This document shows, one piece after another, positions 8,057 to 15,024 of a DNA stretch of 15,996 bases. The number at the start of each line of letters is the position of its first letter. The first letter of the stretch is position 1. The stretch spans positions 1 to 15,996 of the forward strand of contig CAJMON010000071.1 of assembly GCA_905214955.1 (NCBI GenBank), given 5' to 3'. The notes under the pieces are model-generated. The model saw only the letters and a program-made list of their open reading frames with translations. It did no database searches and was not told the origin of the DNA. The position numbers and the translations under genes were made by a program. The DNA is from an uncultured bacterium (GTDB taxonomy: Bacteria; Bacillota; Clostridia; Lachnospirales; Lachnospiraceae).

Positions 8057-8698
8057 ATGGATGAATTAAAAGCTTTCCTGAAATCACGCTCTGTGCTGAA
8101 TCTGATGATTGTGATTATCAATATTCTGGTGTTTTTTCTGCTGGATTTTACGGGAAATACGGAAAATGCGCAGTTTATGGCAGCCCATGGTGCCTGCTAT
8201 GCGCCGTGGGTAATAGAAAGGGGAGAGTATTATAGGCTTTTTACCTGTATGTTTCTGCATTTTGGTATTGAGCATCTTTTTAATAACATGTTAAGCCTGC
8301 TCTTCCTGGGAGATCTGCTGGAAAAACTGGTTGGGAAATGGAGATATCTGCTTATTTATTTCGCGGGCGGTGTAGGAAGCAGTTTGATTTCCGTGTTCTG
8401 GGAACTGAATTTTTCAGAACCAGCTGTTTCAGCAGGAGCTTCCGGAGCTATTTTTGCAGTCATTGGTGCATTGGTATTTCTAGCTGTCATCCACAGAGGA
8501 ATGATTCCAAATGTGGGCAGGCGCAGACTGTACCTTATGGCAGCATTGTCTGTATTTGAAGGATTTACCACTCAGGGAGTAGACAATGCTGCTCATGTAG
8601 GCGGCTTTGTACTTGGCTTTGTACTGGCAGCCATCTTTGTTGGCAAAATGACAGTAAAGCAGGTTCCAGAGCTGTTTGAAGAAGACAGCAGAAGCTGA
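8057..8698 (+). CDS. Rhomboid-family intramembrane serine protease
   Basis: This is a 213-residue polytopic protein of the GlpG/rhomboid family, which cleaves transmembrane substrates inside the bilayer. The catalytic dyad is visible: Ser129 in GASGAIF and His180 in AAHVGG. The conserved HxxxNM-type segment is seen as HFGIEHLFNNM. About six helices are predicted, the minimal bacterial core. The ATG at 8057 follows GGAGGAAGG at ideal spacing; an in-frame ATG at 8012 has a weaker site. The gene starts 73 bp after the FHA gene on the same strand and is probably the last member of the Tad transcript. Pilin-like or FHA membrane proteins are conceivable substrates, but that is inference from position only. 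Its 3' 106 bp are also coding on the other strand. Confidence 0.85.
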   Translation: MDELKAFLKSRSVLNLMIVIINILVFFLLDFTGNTENAQFMAAHGACYAPWVIERGEYYRLFTCMFLHFGIEHLFNNMLSLLFLGDLLEKLVGKWRYLLIYFAGGVGSSLISVFWELNFSEPAVSAGASGAIFAVIGALVFLAVIHRGMIPNVGRRRLYLMAALSVFEGFTTQGVDNAAHVGGFVLGFVLAAIFVGKMTVKQVPELFEEDSRS

Positions 8699-9309
8699 CC
8701 GCCATGAGCCTCGGCAATTTTTCTGGACAAAGCCAGTCCAAGACCTGTGCCGCCGCTTTTATGAGTAACAAATGGCTCAAAAAGTGTAGGCTGGTATTCT
8801 TCAGGAATTCCGGATCCATTATCAGACAGGGTCATTTTAAGAGATCCACTGTCTAAAAAGGCAGAAAAGGTCAGGCTGGTGCATCCGGCTTCCAAAGCGT
8901 TGCGTACCAGATTGGTAAGCAGCTGCCGAAGCTTCACAGGGTCTGCAGTAATGGCTGGAAGATCCGGCTGGATCTGGCAGCACAGAGAGGGGGGTTCCTG
9001 CTTTTTCAGAAGCACTAGTCTGAGAAGCAGGTCCTTCAGCCAGGGACCTGGCTTGAAGCATTCCAGAGTAAGGGAATTTCCATTGTTGTAGCTGGATAAA
9101 TCATTCAACAAGGTAAGAAGGTAAGAAAGATCGCCTTTTACATCATCCCAGAATTGAAAATCTTTTACTTCTGGATGCTCTGCTTCAATAATCTGCAGGC
9201 TGCTGTTGATCAGCGTTACAGGATTCCGGATTTCATGGGAAATCCTGGACAAAGCAAAGTGCAGATGCTCTTCATAATCGCATTTGTTTAATGGTTCATA
9301 GTTTTGCAT
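8593..9309 (-). CDS. Soluble sensor-less histidine kinase
   Basis: This 238-residue kinase consists almost only of the transmitter. It has an H-box ISHEIRNP with phospho-acceptor His25, an N-box around Asn133-Asn137 (LTNLVRNALEA), a G1 box DNGSG (163-167), an F-box LFEPF and a G2 box GGTGLGLAL (186-194). There is no transmembrane segment, PAS or HAMP region, so it must sense a cytosolic cue through a partner or act as a relay. The H-box is of HisKA (HPK1) type, not the HPK10 type usually paired with LytTR regulators. The ATG at 9309 has GGAG upstream on the minus strand. It lies 50 bp downstream of the regulator gene on the same strand, so the two are surely cotranscribed. The Thr/Lys/Pro tail is encoded opposite the rhomboid gene. 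Confidence 0.85.
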   Translation of the reverse strand: MQNYEPLNKCDYEEHLHFALSRISHEIRNPVTLINSSLQIIEAEHPEVKDFQFWDDVKGDLSYLLTLLNDLSSYNNGNSLTLECFKPGPWLKDLLLRLVLLKKQEPPSLCCQIQPDLPAITADPVKLRQLLTNLVRNALEAGCTSLTFSAFLDSGSLKMTLSDNGSGIPEEYQPTLFEPFVTHKSGGTGLGLALSRKIAEAHGGQLLLSSSNSSGTCFTVILPTKMAASTKPSTKPPT

Positions 9310-9359
9310 TCCATTTCTCCATAGATAAATAGAGCGTATACAAGAAAACTCGATAGCTG

Positions 9360-10055
9360 TTACTTGATGTATTCAAGATACTTTTCTTTGATTGCTCTGA
9401 CATTTCTTTTACGAATAGGTACAACGCTGCCGGAAAATACAACAAAATCAGTTCCAGCCTTTTTAATAAAGTCCATGTTTACAATATAGCTCTGATGGCA
9501 TCGAAGGAAGCGCCGGTCAAGTACCTGCTCAATAGAACTCAGGCTCTGGCAGGAAATATAAGTAACACCACAGGAACAGTGTATGATGCAGTGTTTGTTT
9601 CGGCTTTCAATGAACTCGATGCGGTCAAAGTAAACGCGGATAACAGAGTCTCTGGATCTGACAGTCAGCATACGCTTGCGGATTCTGCGCAGAGCATTAT
9701 CGAGAACAGCATATAGCCGTCCGTTCTCATGTCCTTTTAAGATATAGTGAGTAATTTTTATATCAAGGGCACTGTAGACATATTTGTCGTAAGCAGTCCA
9801 GAATACGATATCGCCTTCATAGTTGGAGGCACGTAATGTTTTGCCAACATCAATTCCATTTTCGGATTTCAGAAGAATGTCCAGAATGATGATATCAAAC
9901 CATTTACCGTCTTTGACATCATCAATGAGAGGTCTTCCTTCTGTGTAAGTCTCAATAATACAAGAAGAGTCTCCTCGCTGTCTTAAAAAATTTTTTACGT
10001 GGAACGTCAAAAGTTCCAGCTGCAATTCATTGTCATCACATATGGCAATATTCAC
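9360..10055 (-). CDS. LytTR-family response regulator (AgrA-like)
   Basis: This is a 231-residue transcription regulator. The receiver (about 1-120) has the acidic pair Asp7-Asp8, the phospho-acceptor Asp59 in IIILD, Thr87 and Lys107, so it should be phosphorylatable. The residue after Lys107 is Gly, where most receivers have Pro. The C-terminal LytTR DNA-binding domain (about 130-231) shows IEFIESRNKHCIIH, RFLRCHQSYIVN and the closing VVPIRKRN. The ATG at 10055 has AAGGA upstream on the minus strand. It is the first gene of an operon with the histidine kinase downstream. Regulators of this class often control quorum, competence, bacteriocin or pilus genes; the nearest candidate target is its own promoter, which carries two direct repeats. 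Confidence 0.9.
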   Translation of the reverse strand: MNIAICDDNELQLELLTFHVKNFLRQRGDSSCIIETYTEGRPLIDDVKDGKWFDIIILDILLKSENGIDVGKTLRASNYEGDIVFWTAYDKYVYSALDIKITHYILKGHENGRLYAVLDNALRRIRKRMLTVRSRDSVIRVYFDRIEFIESRNKHCIIHCSCGVTYISCQSLSSIEQVLDRRFLRCHQSYIVNMDFIKKAGTDFVVFSGSVVPIRKRNVRAIKEKYLEYIK

Positions 10056-10096
10056 ATAATCAGTCCTTTTTTATAACATTTTTGATGATACACATG

Positions 10097-10126
10097 ACAA
10101 TTTCGCTTTTAAACCCGTCAATTTCG
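10097..10126. promoter_or_regulatory. Candidate LytTR binding site (two 9-bp direct repeats)
   Basis: ACAATTTCG (10097-10105) and TCAATTTCG (10118-10126) agree at eight of nine bases and are spaced by exactly 12 bp, two helical turns from start to start. LytTR regulators such as AgrA bind 9-bp direct repeats with 12-13 bp spacing, of the type ACAGTTAAG; each copy agrees with that at five or six bases. The site is 42-71 bp upstream of the regulator start, suggesting autoregulation. This is inference from spacing and position. Confidence 0.35.
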
Positions 10127-10289
10127 AAGTTTCCAACATTTTGTGCTAAAAAGATGTTAAAATAATTTACATGGAAAACCGAAAAAATTTGGATATCACC
10201 AATCATATCATGAGAAGCAAAAGATGTAAATAAGCTTGCAAAATGCTTAAAAATAGAAAAAACGACTTGAAATACGAAATATCTGTCTG

Positions 10290-10318
10290 TTGACACCAAA
10301 ATATAAAAGCATTACGAT
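10290..10318 (+). promoter_or_regulatory. Sigma-A type promoter for the HIT-sigma operon
   Basis: A perfect -35 TTGACA (10290-10295) and a -10 TACGAT (10313-10318) are separated by 17 bp. Transcription would begin near 10325, leaving a leader of about 33 bases that includes the ribosome binding site AAAAGGAGAG (10341-10350). The rest of the 302-bp divergent gap (10056-10357) is AT-rich and shows only the direct repeats listed separately. Confidence 0.65.
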
Positions 10319-10357
10319 AGAAACAGATATAAAAACAAAGAAAAGGAGAGTAATAAC

Positions 10358-10768
10358 ATGAGTGACACAAGTTGTATTTTCTGTAAAATAGCAAATGGAG
10401 AGATTCCGTCGGCAACAATTTATGAAGACGATAATTTTCGGGTAATTCTGGACTTGGGACCTGCTTCGAAGGGCCACGCATTGATTCTTCCCAAGGGACA
10501 CTATGCAAATGTATATGAAATTCCAGAAGAAATGGCTGCAAAGGCATTTGTTCTGGCCAAACATATGGCAGAGAAAATGAAAGAGAAACTGGGATGTTCA
10601 GGAGTGAATATTCTGCAAAATAATGGGATTGCTGCAGGTCAGACAGTATTTCACTTCCATATGCATCTGATTCCGCGGTATGAAAATGATCAGGTTGGGC
10701 TGACATGGACGCCGGGAACGTTGACAGAGGAAGTGAAGGAGGAAATTTTAGCAAAGCTGTCTGAATAA
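10358..10768 (+). CDS. HIT-family nucleotide hydrolase (HinT-like)
   Basis: This 136-residue histidine-triad protein hydrolyses nucleoside phosphoramidates or related mononucleotide adducts. The triad HFHMH is at 99-103 (His99, His101, His103), followed by LIPR. The N-terminal CIFCKI (Cys6, Cys9) with downstream histidines is the zinc site seen in many bacterial HIT proteins. Length and layout match the HinT/Hit subgroup. The ATG at 10358 follows a good ribosome binding site and a strong promoter. The gene is 34 bp upstream of the sigma factor gene and should be cotranscribed with it. No link between HIT hydrolases and sigma control is established, so the pairing may be only chromosomal. Confidence 0.93.
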   Translation: MSDTSCIFCKIANGEIPSATIYEDDNFRVILDLGPASKGHALILPKGHYANVYEIPEEMAAKAFVLAKHMAEKMKEKLGCSGVNILQNNGIAAGQTVFHFHMHLIPRYENDQVGLTWTPGTLTEEVKEEILAKLSE

Positions 10769-10775
10769 GAACCAG

Positions 10776-10793
10776 CTCCCAGATGAGAGGGAG
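10776..10793 (+). promoter_or_regulatory. Hairpin that can mask the sigma factor's ribosome binding site
   Basis: CTCCC (10776-10780) is complementary to GGGAG (10789-10793), which is the core of the Shine-Dalgarno site for the ATG at 10803. The loop is 8 bases. The stem is short but all in the site that matters, so it could damp translation of the sigma gene relative to the HIT gene. This is a prediction from base pairing only. Confidence 0.35.
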
Positions 10794-10802
10794 GAAATAC
10801 TT

Positions 10803-11327
10803 ATGAAAAGAACAGAAAAATTTACCAGAGTTTTCCTTGAAAGAAAAGATCTGGTTATGAAGTATATTTATCGCCGCATAGGGAAAATCGAGGAAGCGGA
10901 AGAACTGACACAGGAAGTATTCATGGCGTATTATGAGAATATGGATTTTGTGGATAGTGATATGATAAAACCGTGGCTGCTTTTGACAGCCAGAAACAAA
11001 TGTGTGGATTATATGCGGAAAAGAGACGGGGTTAAGGAAACTTCGTTTACAGACTGGGCAGAACAGCCGGAAGTTATTCAGCAGGATAATCTGGAAATGA
11101 TGGTAGACAGAATTATTCAGGAGGACTTTACATACCGCATATTAGGAGACCTGAAACGGAAAAATGAGAAATGGTATGATGTGCTGGTAGCGGTCAGCAT
11201 CTGTGGTCTCGAACAGGCAAAGGCAGCAGAGTATCTGAAGATCAGTGTAGAAATACTGCGTGCGAGATTGTATCGCGTAAGAAGATTCATCAAGAGATAT
11301 TACGAAGAAGAATATAGAAAATTGTAA
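10803..11327 (+). CDS. ECF-like sigma-70 family factor
   Basis: This is a 174-residue RNA polymerase sigma factor with only regions 2 and 4. Region 2 (about 7-75) includes EEAEELTQEVF and PWLLLTARNKCVDYMRKRD, the core-binding and -10 recognition parts. Region 4 (about 115-165) has a helix-turn-helix: GLEQAKAAEYLKIS then VEILRARLYRVRRFIK, which reads the -35 element. The ATG at 10803 follows GGGAGG. No anti-sigma gene is directly downstream; murG lies convergent. A membrane protein of the DUF4367 type, which could serve as a regulator, is encoded 1.5 kb away at 12802. Control of its translation may involve the hairpin over the ribosome binding site. The target regulon is unknown. Confidence 0.85.
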   Translation: MKRTEKFTRVFLERKDLVMKYIYRRIGKIEEAEELTQEVFMAYYENMDFVDSDMIKPWLLLTARNKCVDYMRKRDGVKETSFTDWAEQPEVIQQDNLEMMVDRIIQEDFTYRILGDLKRKNEKWYDVLVAVSICGLEQAKAAEYLKISVEILRARLYRVRRFIKRYYEEEYRKL

Positions 11328-11372
11328 TCACAATTGGTCCACTGAACCAAGTATTGATATGCTTGGCAATCA

Positions 11373-11419
11373 AAGGAGGCACTGTGACTTCCGAAAAAGG
11401 ATTTTCGCGGTGCCTCCTT
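11373..11419. terminator. Large stem-loop between convergent genes, likely bidirectional terminator
   Basis: A perfect 10-bp stem, AAGGAGGCAC (11373-11382) with GTGCCTCCTT (11410-11419), encloses a second stem CGAAAA (11392-11397) with TTTTCG (11402-11407). It lies between the sigma gene and the end of murG, where both need termination. Neither side has a true T-run (TTAAAGG on the plus strand, TTTGATTG on the minus), so it is not a textbook intrinsic terminator. Confidence 0.5.
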
Positions 11420-11439
11420 AAAGGACCTAAGAGAAACAA

Positions 11440-12504
11440 TTAACGGGCAGTTTTTTCAATGAGATCTGTGATTGTGGCAATCGCATCTCCCTGCTGGCTC
11501 TTTTCCATGGCAGCGACATAAGAAGCACGGTTTTCATACAGATTCTGAATGGTTTTTAAAAGCAGTTCAGGAGTGATTTCTTCTTCGCTTAAGACTTCAC
11601 TGAATCCCTGGCGGCGGAAAGACTCTGCATTGAGAATCTGGTCACCACGGCTTGCATTGGCGGAAAGAGGAATCAGGAGATTCGGCTTTTTGAGTGCAAG
11701 AAGTTCGCAGATAGCATTTGCACCAGCACGGGAAACACAGATATCAGCGGCAGCAAAGAGGTCAGCCAGTTCCTGTTTGATGTATTCAAACTGGACATAG
11801 CCTTCCAGGTTGTTGAGGGAAGCATCTGTTTTGTCTTTTCCGCACAGATGGATAACCTGAAAAGATTTCAGAAGCTCTGGAAGAATCTTCCGAATGGCAT
11901 TATTTACGGCTACAGCCCCCAGACTTCCGCCGATTACCAGAATAACAGGTTTGTTTGCTGTAAAACCACAGAATTTCAGTCCGGCCAGTTTGTTTCCGGT
12001 CAGAAGTTCCTGACGAATAGGAGAACCGGTGAGGACAGCGCGGCCCTCTGGAAGATGGGACATGGTCTCCGGAAAATTACAGCAGATTTTTGTAGCAGAA
12101 GGAATGGAAAGCTTGTTTGCCAGACCAGGAGTCATATCAGACTCATGAATGATGGACGGGATGTGGGAATGCTTTGCAGCCAGTACCACAGGAACGGCAA
12201 CAAAGCCTCCTTTTGAGAAAACGATATCAGGCTTTAACTTTTTCATGAGTTTTTTTGCCTGAAAGTATCCCTTGATAACCCGGAACGGATCTGAAAAGTT
12301 CTTTACATCAAAATAGCGGCGGAGTTTTCCAGAAGAAATGCCATAATAGGGAATGCCGATTTCTTCGATCAGTTTGCGCTCAATGCCGTCATAAGTGCCG
12401 ATGTAGTGAATATCGTAACCAAGTTCTTTCAGCCTTGGAATCAAAGCAATATTTGGGGTGACGTGGCCGGCAGTACCGCCGCCGGTTAATATGATTCGTT
12501 TCAT
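11440..12504 (-). CDS. murG: MurG, lipid II-forming GlcNAc transferase
   Basis: MurG transfers N-acetylglucosamine from UDP-GlcNAc to lipid I on the inner face of the membrane, making lipid II for peptidoglycan. The 354-residue length is normal. Visible signatures are the N-terminal glycine loop GGGTAGHVTPN (8-18), FSKGGFVAVPVV, IIHESDMTPGLAN, the second glycine-rich loop VIGGSLGA and the C-terminal SRAGANAICELLALKKPNLLIPL that binds the donor nucleotide. The ATG at 12504 has GGAGG upstream on the minus strand. The gene stands alone here rather than inside a division/cell-wall cluster, so this may be a relocated or second copy. A 73-bp inverted repeat lies just upstream, between the gene and whatever promoter it uses. 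Confidence 0.95.
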   Translation of the reverse strand: MKRIILTGGGTAGHVTPNIALIPRLKELGYDIHYIGTYDGIERKLIEEIGIPYYGISSGKLRRYFDVKNFSDPFRVIKGYFQAKKLMKKLKPDIVFSKGGFVAVPVVLAAKHSHIPSIIHESDMTPGLANKLSIPSATKICCNFPETMSHLPEGRAVLTGSPIRQELLTGNKLAGLKFCGFTANKPVILVIGGSLGAVAVNNAIRKILPELLKSFQVIHLCGKDKTDASLNNLEGYVQFEYIKQELADLFAAADICVSRAGANAICELLALKKPNLLIPLSANASRGDQILNAESFRRQGFSEVLSEEEITPELLLKTIQNLYENRASYVAAMEKSQQGDAIATITDLIEKTAR

Positions 12505-12556
12505 GTGTTATCCTCCAAAATTAAATTTATTTCCGCCAGATGTCATGCGTCTGTGC

Positions 12557-12629
12557 TAGAGCGTGTTTGAAAAATCTTTTCTGTAAGATGTGCGCCACAT
12601 TTTATGGAAGATTTTTCAAACACGCTCTA
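12557..12629. mobile_element. MITE-like element with perfect 22-bp arms and TA ends
   Basis: Positions 12557-12578 and 12608-12629 are perfect reverse complements over 22 bp; each outer end reads TAGAGCGTG or its complement. The 29-base centre can fold further (AAGATGTG with CACATTTT). The TA at each outer end could be a target-site duplication of the IS630/mariner kind. The element sits between divergent genes, where a terminator has no use, which favours a small non-autonomous transposon or a repeat-family hairpin. The rest of the gap 12505-12801 shows a weak 6-bp hairpin (12669-12687) and no clear promoter. Confidence 0.6.
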
Positions 12630-12801
12630 ATCCAATCGAAATTTCTGTTATTAGATTCTGTATAGATAAGATGCACACCTGGCATCTAAAAAATATTCAG
12701 TCGCAAATCAAGAAAGACTTGAAACAGAACATCAAGACAGAATATCCAATAAATATATCTTATAGCGTAATGAAAAAAAGTCAAGGAGGGAGGTTGCATT
12801 T

Positions 12802-13941
12802 ATGGGGAATCAAAGAGACAGCAGGCCGGATAAGGTGGAGCCTTTGTACATCACAGAAGAAATGGCCTGTGACGATGTAATGGATGAAAGGCTGCAAAAG
12901 CAGATTAAGAAAGAGGCAGACGAGATTGAAAATTGTCTGATGAAAAGCGAAGAGCTGAAAGATGTCAAAACACCGGATGGAATGCTGGACGAAATTATAG
13001 GAAAGCTGAAAAATAAAGGAATCTGGGACGAGCAGGAAGAAATTCCAGAAAGCATGGGCGGAGAGAGCGAGCCTGCCGGAAAAACAGAAGAGTGGAAAAA
13101 AGAAAGAGTAACTGAACAGGAAGCAGTTAAACTAAGAGAAAAATCAAGGACAATCGGATCAAAAAAAGCGGAACGGACAGAGATAGAGCCGAAAGAGACA
13201 GAACCTGAAAAAAAAGTTTTAAGTGAGCAAGAGAATGTAAATGTATATAAAGGACTTTCTGAGGAAGATCAGAAAGCATTAGAGCTTGGAAGACAACTAC
13301 TGAATCAAAAGGCAGAAGAGGCAGAGAAAAATAGAAAAAAAAGTAAAAAGTGGAAGGCCAGGACAAAGCGGATGGCGGCAGTGGCTGCTGTACTGGTGTG
13401 CGTGTTTGGAGTCAGTGTGCGGTCAGAAGCAGGCAGAGCTTATTTCATGAAAATGTGGAACTTTGTTTCAGGGAATGAGTTATCCATAAAGATTAATAAA
13501 ACTGGGACTGGCGATGTGATAAGAAGTTTAAGTGAAGACGAAGAAAGAATGAACCAGGAAATAGAGGAAAAACTGGGAGTTGCGCCGATTAGGATGTTGT
13601 ATATACCGGAAAATATGGTTTTTCAAAACTATTCTATAAATCTGGAAATTTATAATTGTATAGAGATTTATGAGATAGATGGATTAAACTTTAATATACA
13701 GATTTTTAACAAAAGGAATAAAAACAGTTTAGGCCAGAAATTTGATGGAGAATTAGCTTATACGATAGAAACAGGAACAAAACAAATGCAGGTACCTGTG
13801 TATAAAATAAAAGATGATGAAGGCAAAGATATGTTTATAGCACAATTTGAATATGATGAAGGATATTATATTATTTCTAGTTCGATTAGCAAAGAAAAAT
13901 TTACAAAAATATTACAAAATATTGAAATTAAAAAAAATTAG
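12802..13941 (+). CDS. DUF4367 single-pass membrane protein, possible anti-sigma-like regulator
   Basis: This is a 379-residue protein. The N-terminal cytosolic half (1-185) is highly charged and contains ELKDVKTPDGMLDEIIGKL (about 51-69) and LSEEDQKALELGRQLL before a Lys-rich stretch. One transmembrane helix spans about 190-207. The outside part (about 208-379) holds EIEEKLGVAPIRMLYIPENM and a C-terminal DUF4367-like domain. This topology is that of membrane anti-sigma factors or signal-coupled regulators, but no zinc-type HxxxCxxC motif is present, so the role is inferred. The ATG at 12802 follows GGAGGGAGG. The last third (about 13600 onward) is far more AT-rich than the first, suggesting a mosaic gene. 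It is 75 bp upstream of a secreted-protein gene and probably shares its transcript. Confidence 0.65.
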   Translation: MGNQRDSRPDKVEPLYITEEMACDDVMDERLQKQIKKEADEIENCLMKSEELKDVKTPDGMLDEIIGKLKNKGIWDEQEEIPESMGGESEPAGKTEEWKKERVTEQEAVKLREKSRTIGSKKAERTEIEPKETEPEKKVLSEQENVNVYKGLSEEDQKALELGRQLLNQKAEEAEKNRKKSKKWKARTKRMAAVAAVLVCVFGVSVRSEAGRAYFMKMWNFVSGNELSIKINKTGTGDVIRSLSEDEERMNQEIEEKLGVAPIRMLYIPENMVFQNYSINLEIYNCIEIYEIDGLNFNIQIFNKRNKNSLGQKFDGELAYTIETGTKQMQVPVYKIKDDEGKDMFIAQFEYDEGYYIISSSISKEKFTKILQNIEIKKN

Positions 13942-14016
13942 AGAAAAAGCGTCATATTTTCACGGGAAATACGTTTATATAGGTGTAATGTAAAATACGA
14001 GAGCAAAGGAGGAAAG

Positions 14017-14520
14017 ATGAAAAACAAAAAGTGGGGAATTTTGTTAGCAGTATTTAGTGTGGTGTGTATGCTGGCAATGTCTCTGACAGGATTTGCAGCT
14101 GGACCATTGGATGGCCAGATTGTAGATGGATCATTATTGACAAGCAATACCTCTGCAGAAGATAGCAGAGAGCTTATGCCTGAAGGCGAAGTGAGCACCT
14201 ATGGAACGTATCTAGGGTATGGAACTGTGAGTATAACAGATCTTGGAGGTGGCCAGGTTCAGTTTTATGGAGATACGGTATGTGTACGACAGAGTGATGT
14301 TGTAAAAGCAAACTGTCATTTACAGCAGTTAGTGAATGGTGTTTGGAGTGATTATACAACAAGATATTGTACAGAGTACAATACGTCTTACGCATCAGCA
14401 GTGCATTATGCAACAGTTCCTACAGGGTATTACTACCGAGTAAAGGGAACTCATTCAGCAACAAAGGGAACCGTTGTAGAATCGGTGACGACATACACAG
14501 ACGGTGTCTACATCGGTTAA
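14017..14520 (+). CDS. Small secreted protein, DUF6147-like
   Basis: This is a 167-residue product with a clear signal peptide: a basic start MKNKKW, a hydrophobic core (about 8-25) and a likely cleavage after GFAA, leaving GPLDGQIVDGSLL at the mature N-terminus. That mature start, and the closing YYYRVKGTHSATKG and YTDGVYIG, match what I recall of DUF6147 proteins of gut Clostridia. The mature domain is rich in Tyr, Thr, Val and Gly, consistent with a beta-sandwich, and has two cysteines. The ATG at 14017 follows AAAGGAGGAAAG. It lies directly after the DUF4367 membrane protein gene; a TAAAAT at 13991-13996 could be a -10 element but no good -35 is present. The function is unknown. Confidence 0.75.
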   Translation: MKNKKWGILLAVFSVVCMLAMSLTGFAAGPLDGQIVDGSLLTSNTSAEDSRELMPEGEVSTYGTYLGYGTVSITDLGGGQVQFYGDTVCVRQSDVVKANCHLQQLVNGVWSDYTTRYCTEYNTSYASAVHYATVPTGYYYRVKGTHSATKGTVVESVTTYTDGVYIG

Positions 14521-15024
14521 GTCTCAACCACATCAATACAAAAACTGAATATGGATTTTGAAACTGACCCTCAACCGGTGGCAGCCCCCTTACATTACCT
14601 TCACCGCAGGCCGGGGATTTTAACCATCTGATTAGAAGCTGTGATTGTTCGGATATCCTGGTGCCAGGATGGTGGGCAGAGAGCAGGAAGTCAAAATGAA
14701 TAAAATCGGAATGAAAAAGGAAAGAGAAAAGAGTAAAGAATAAAGTTCTGATAAAAACTATTCCAATGCTTTTCTGACATACAATGTGCTGCAGCATTAC
14801 ATAGAACGCTGAGGCTGGTGGCAGAAGGTACGAATGAAAACAGAAGATGATGAAGGTTATGGGTGTTATGGAAAAGGATCAAAGGAAAGAGACTCGTAAT
14901 AAAAAGATTATTCCGTTTGTGCAAGGGAAAGGCACCGCAGTAATAAGAGAAAACAAAAAGGGAGCTGTGGAGCGCACAGGACGGGTACTCGGATTTTACA
15001 TTACAATGAGGGGGAAGTATAAGC
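14521..15024. other. 504-bp gap with palindromes and a possibly repetitive structured segment
   Basis: I see no convincing gene. The segment 14545-14630 has CGGTG (14576-14580) complementary to CACCG (14602-14606), interleaved with a C-run (14585-14589) and a G-run (14613-14616), which could form a pseudoknot. ATCCTGG/CCAGGAT forms a 16-base near-palindrome at 14655-14670, and TGCTGCAGCA (14787-14796) is a perfect palindrome. An open frame at 14847-15188 lacks a proper ribosome binding site and runs into the next gene out of frame. Confidence 0.4.

Noticed and set aside
12719..12748. Promoter TTGAAA with a TATCCA-like -10 before the DUF4367 gene
   Set aside because: The -10 matches only three of six bases and the spacing needed is 18 bp; there is too little support to list it.
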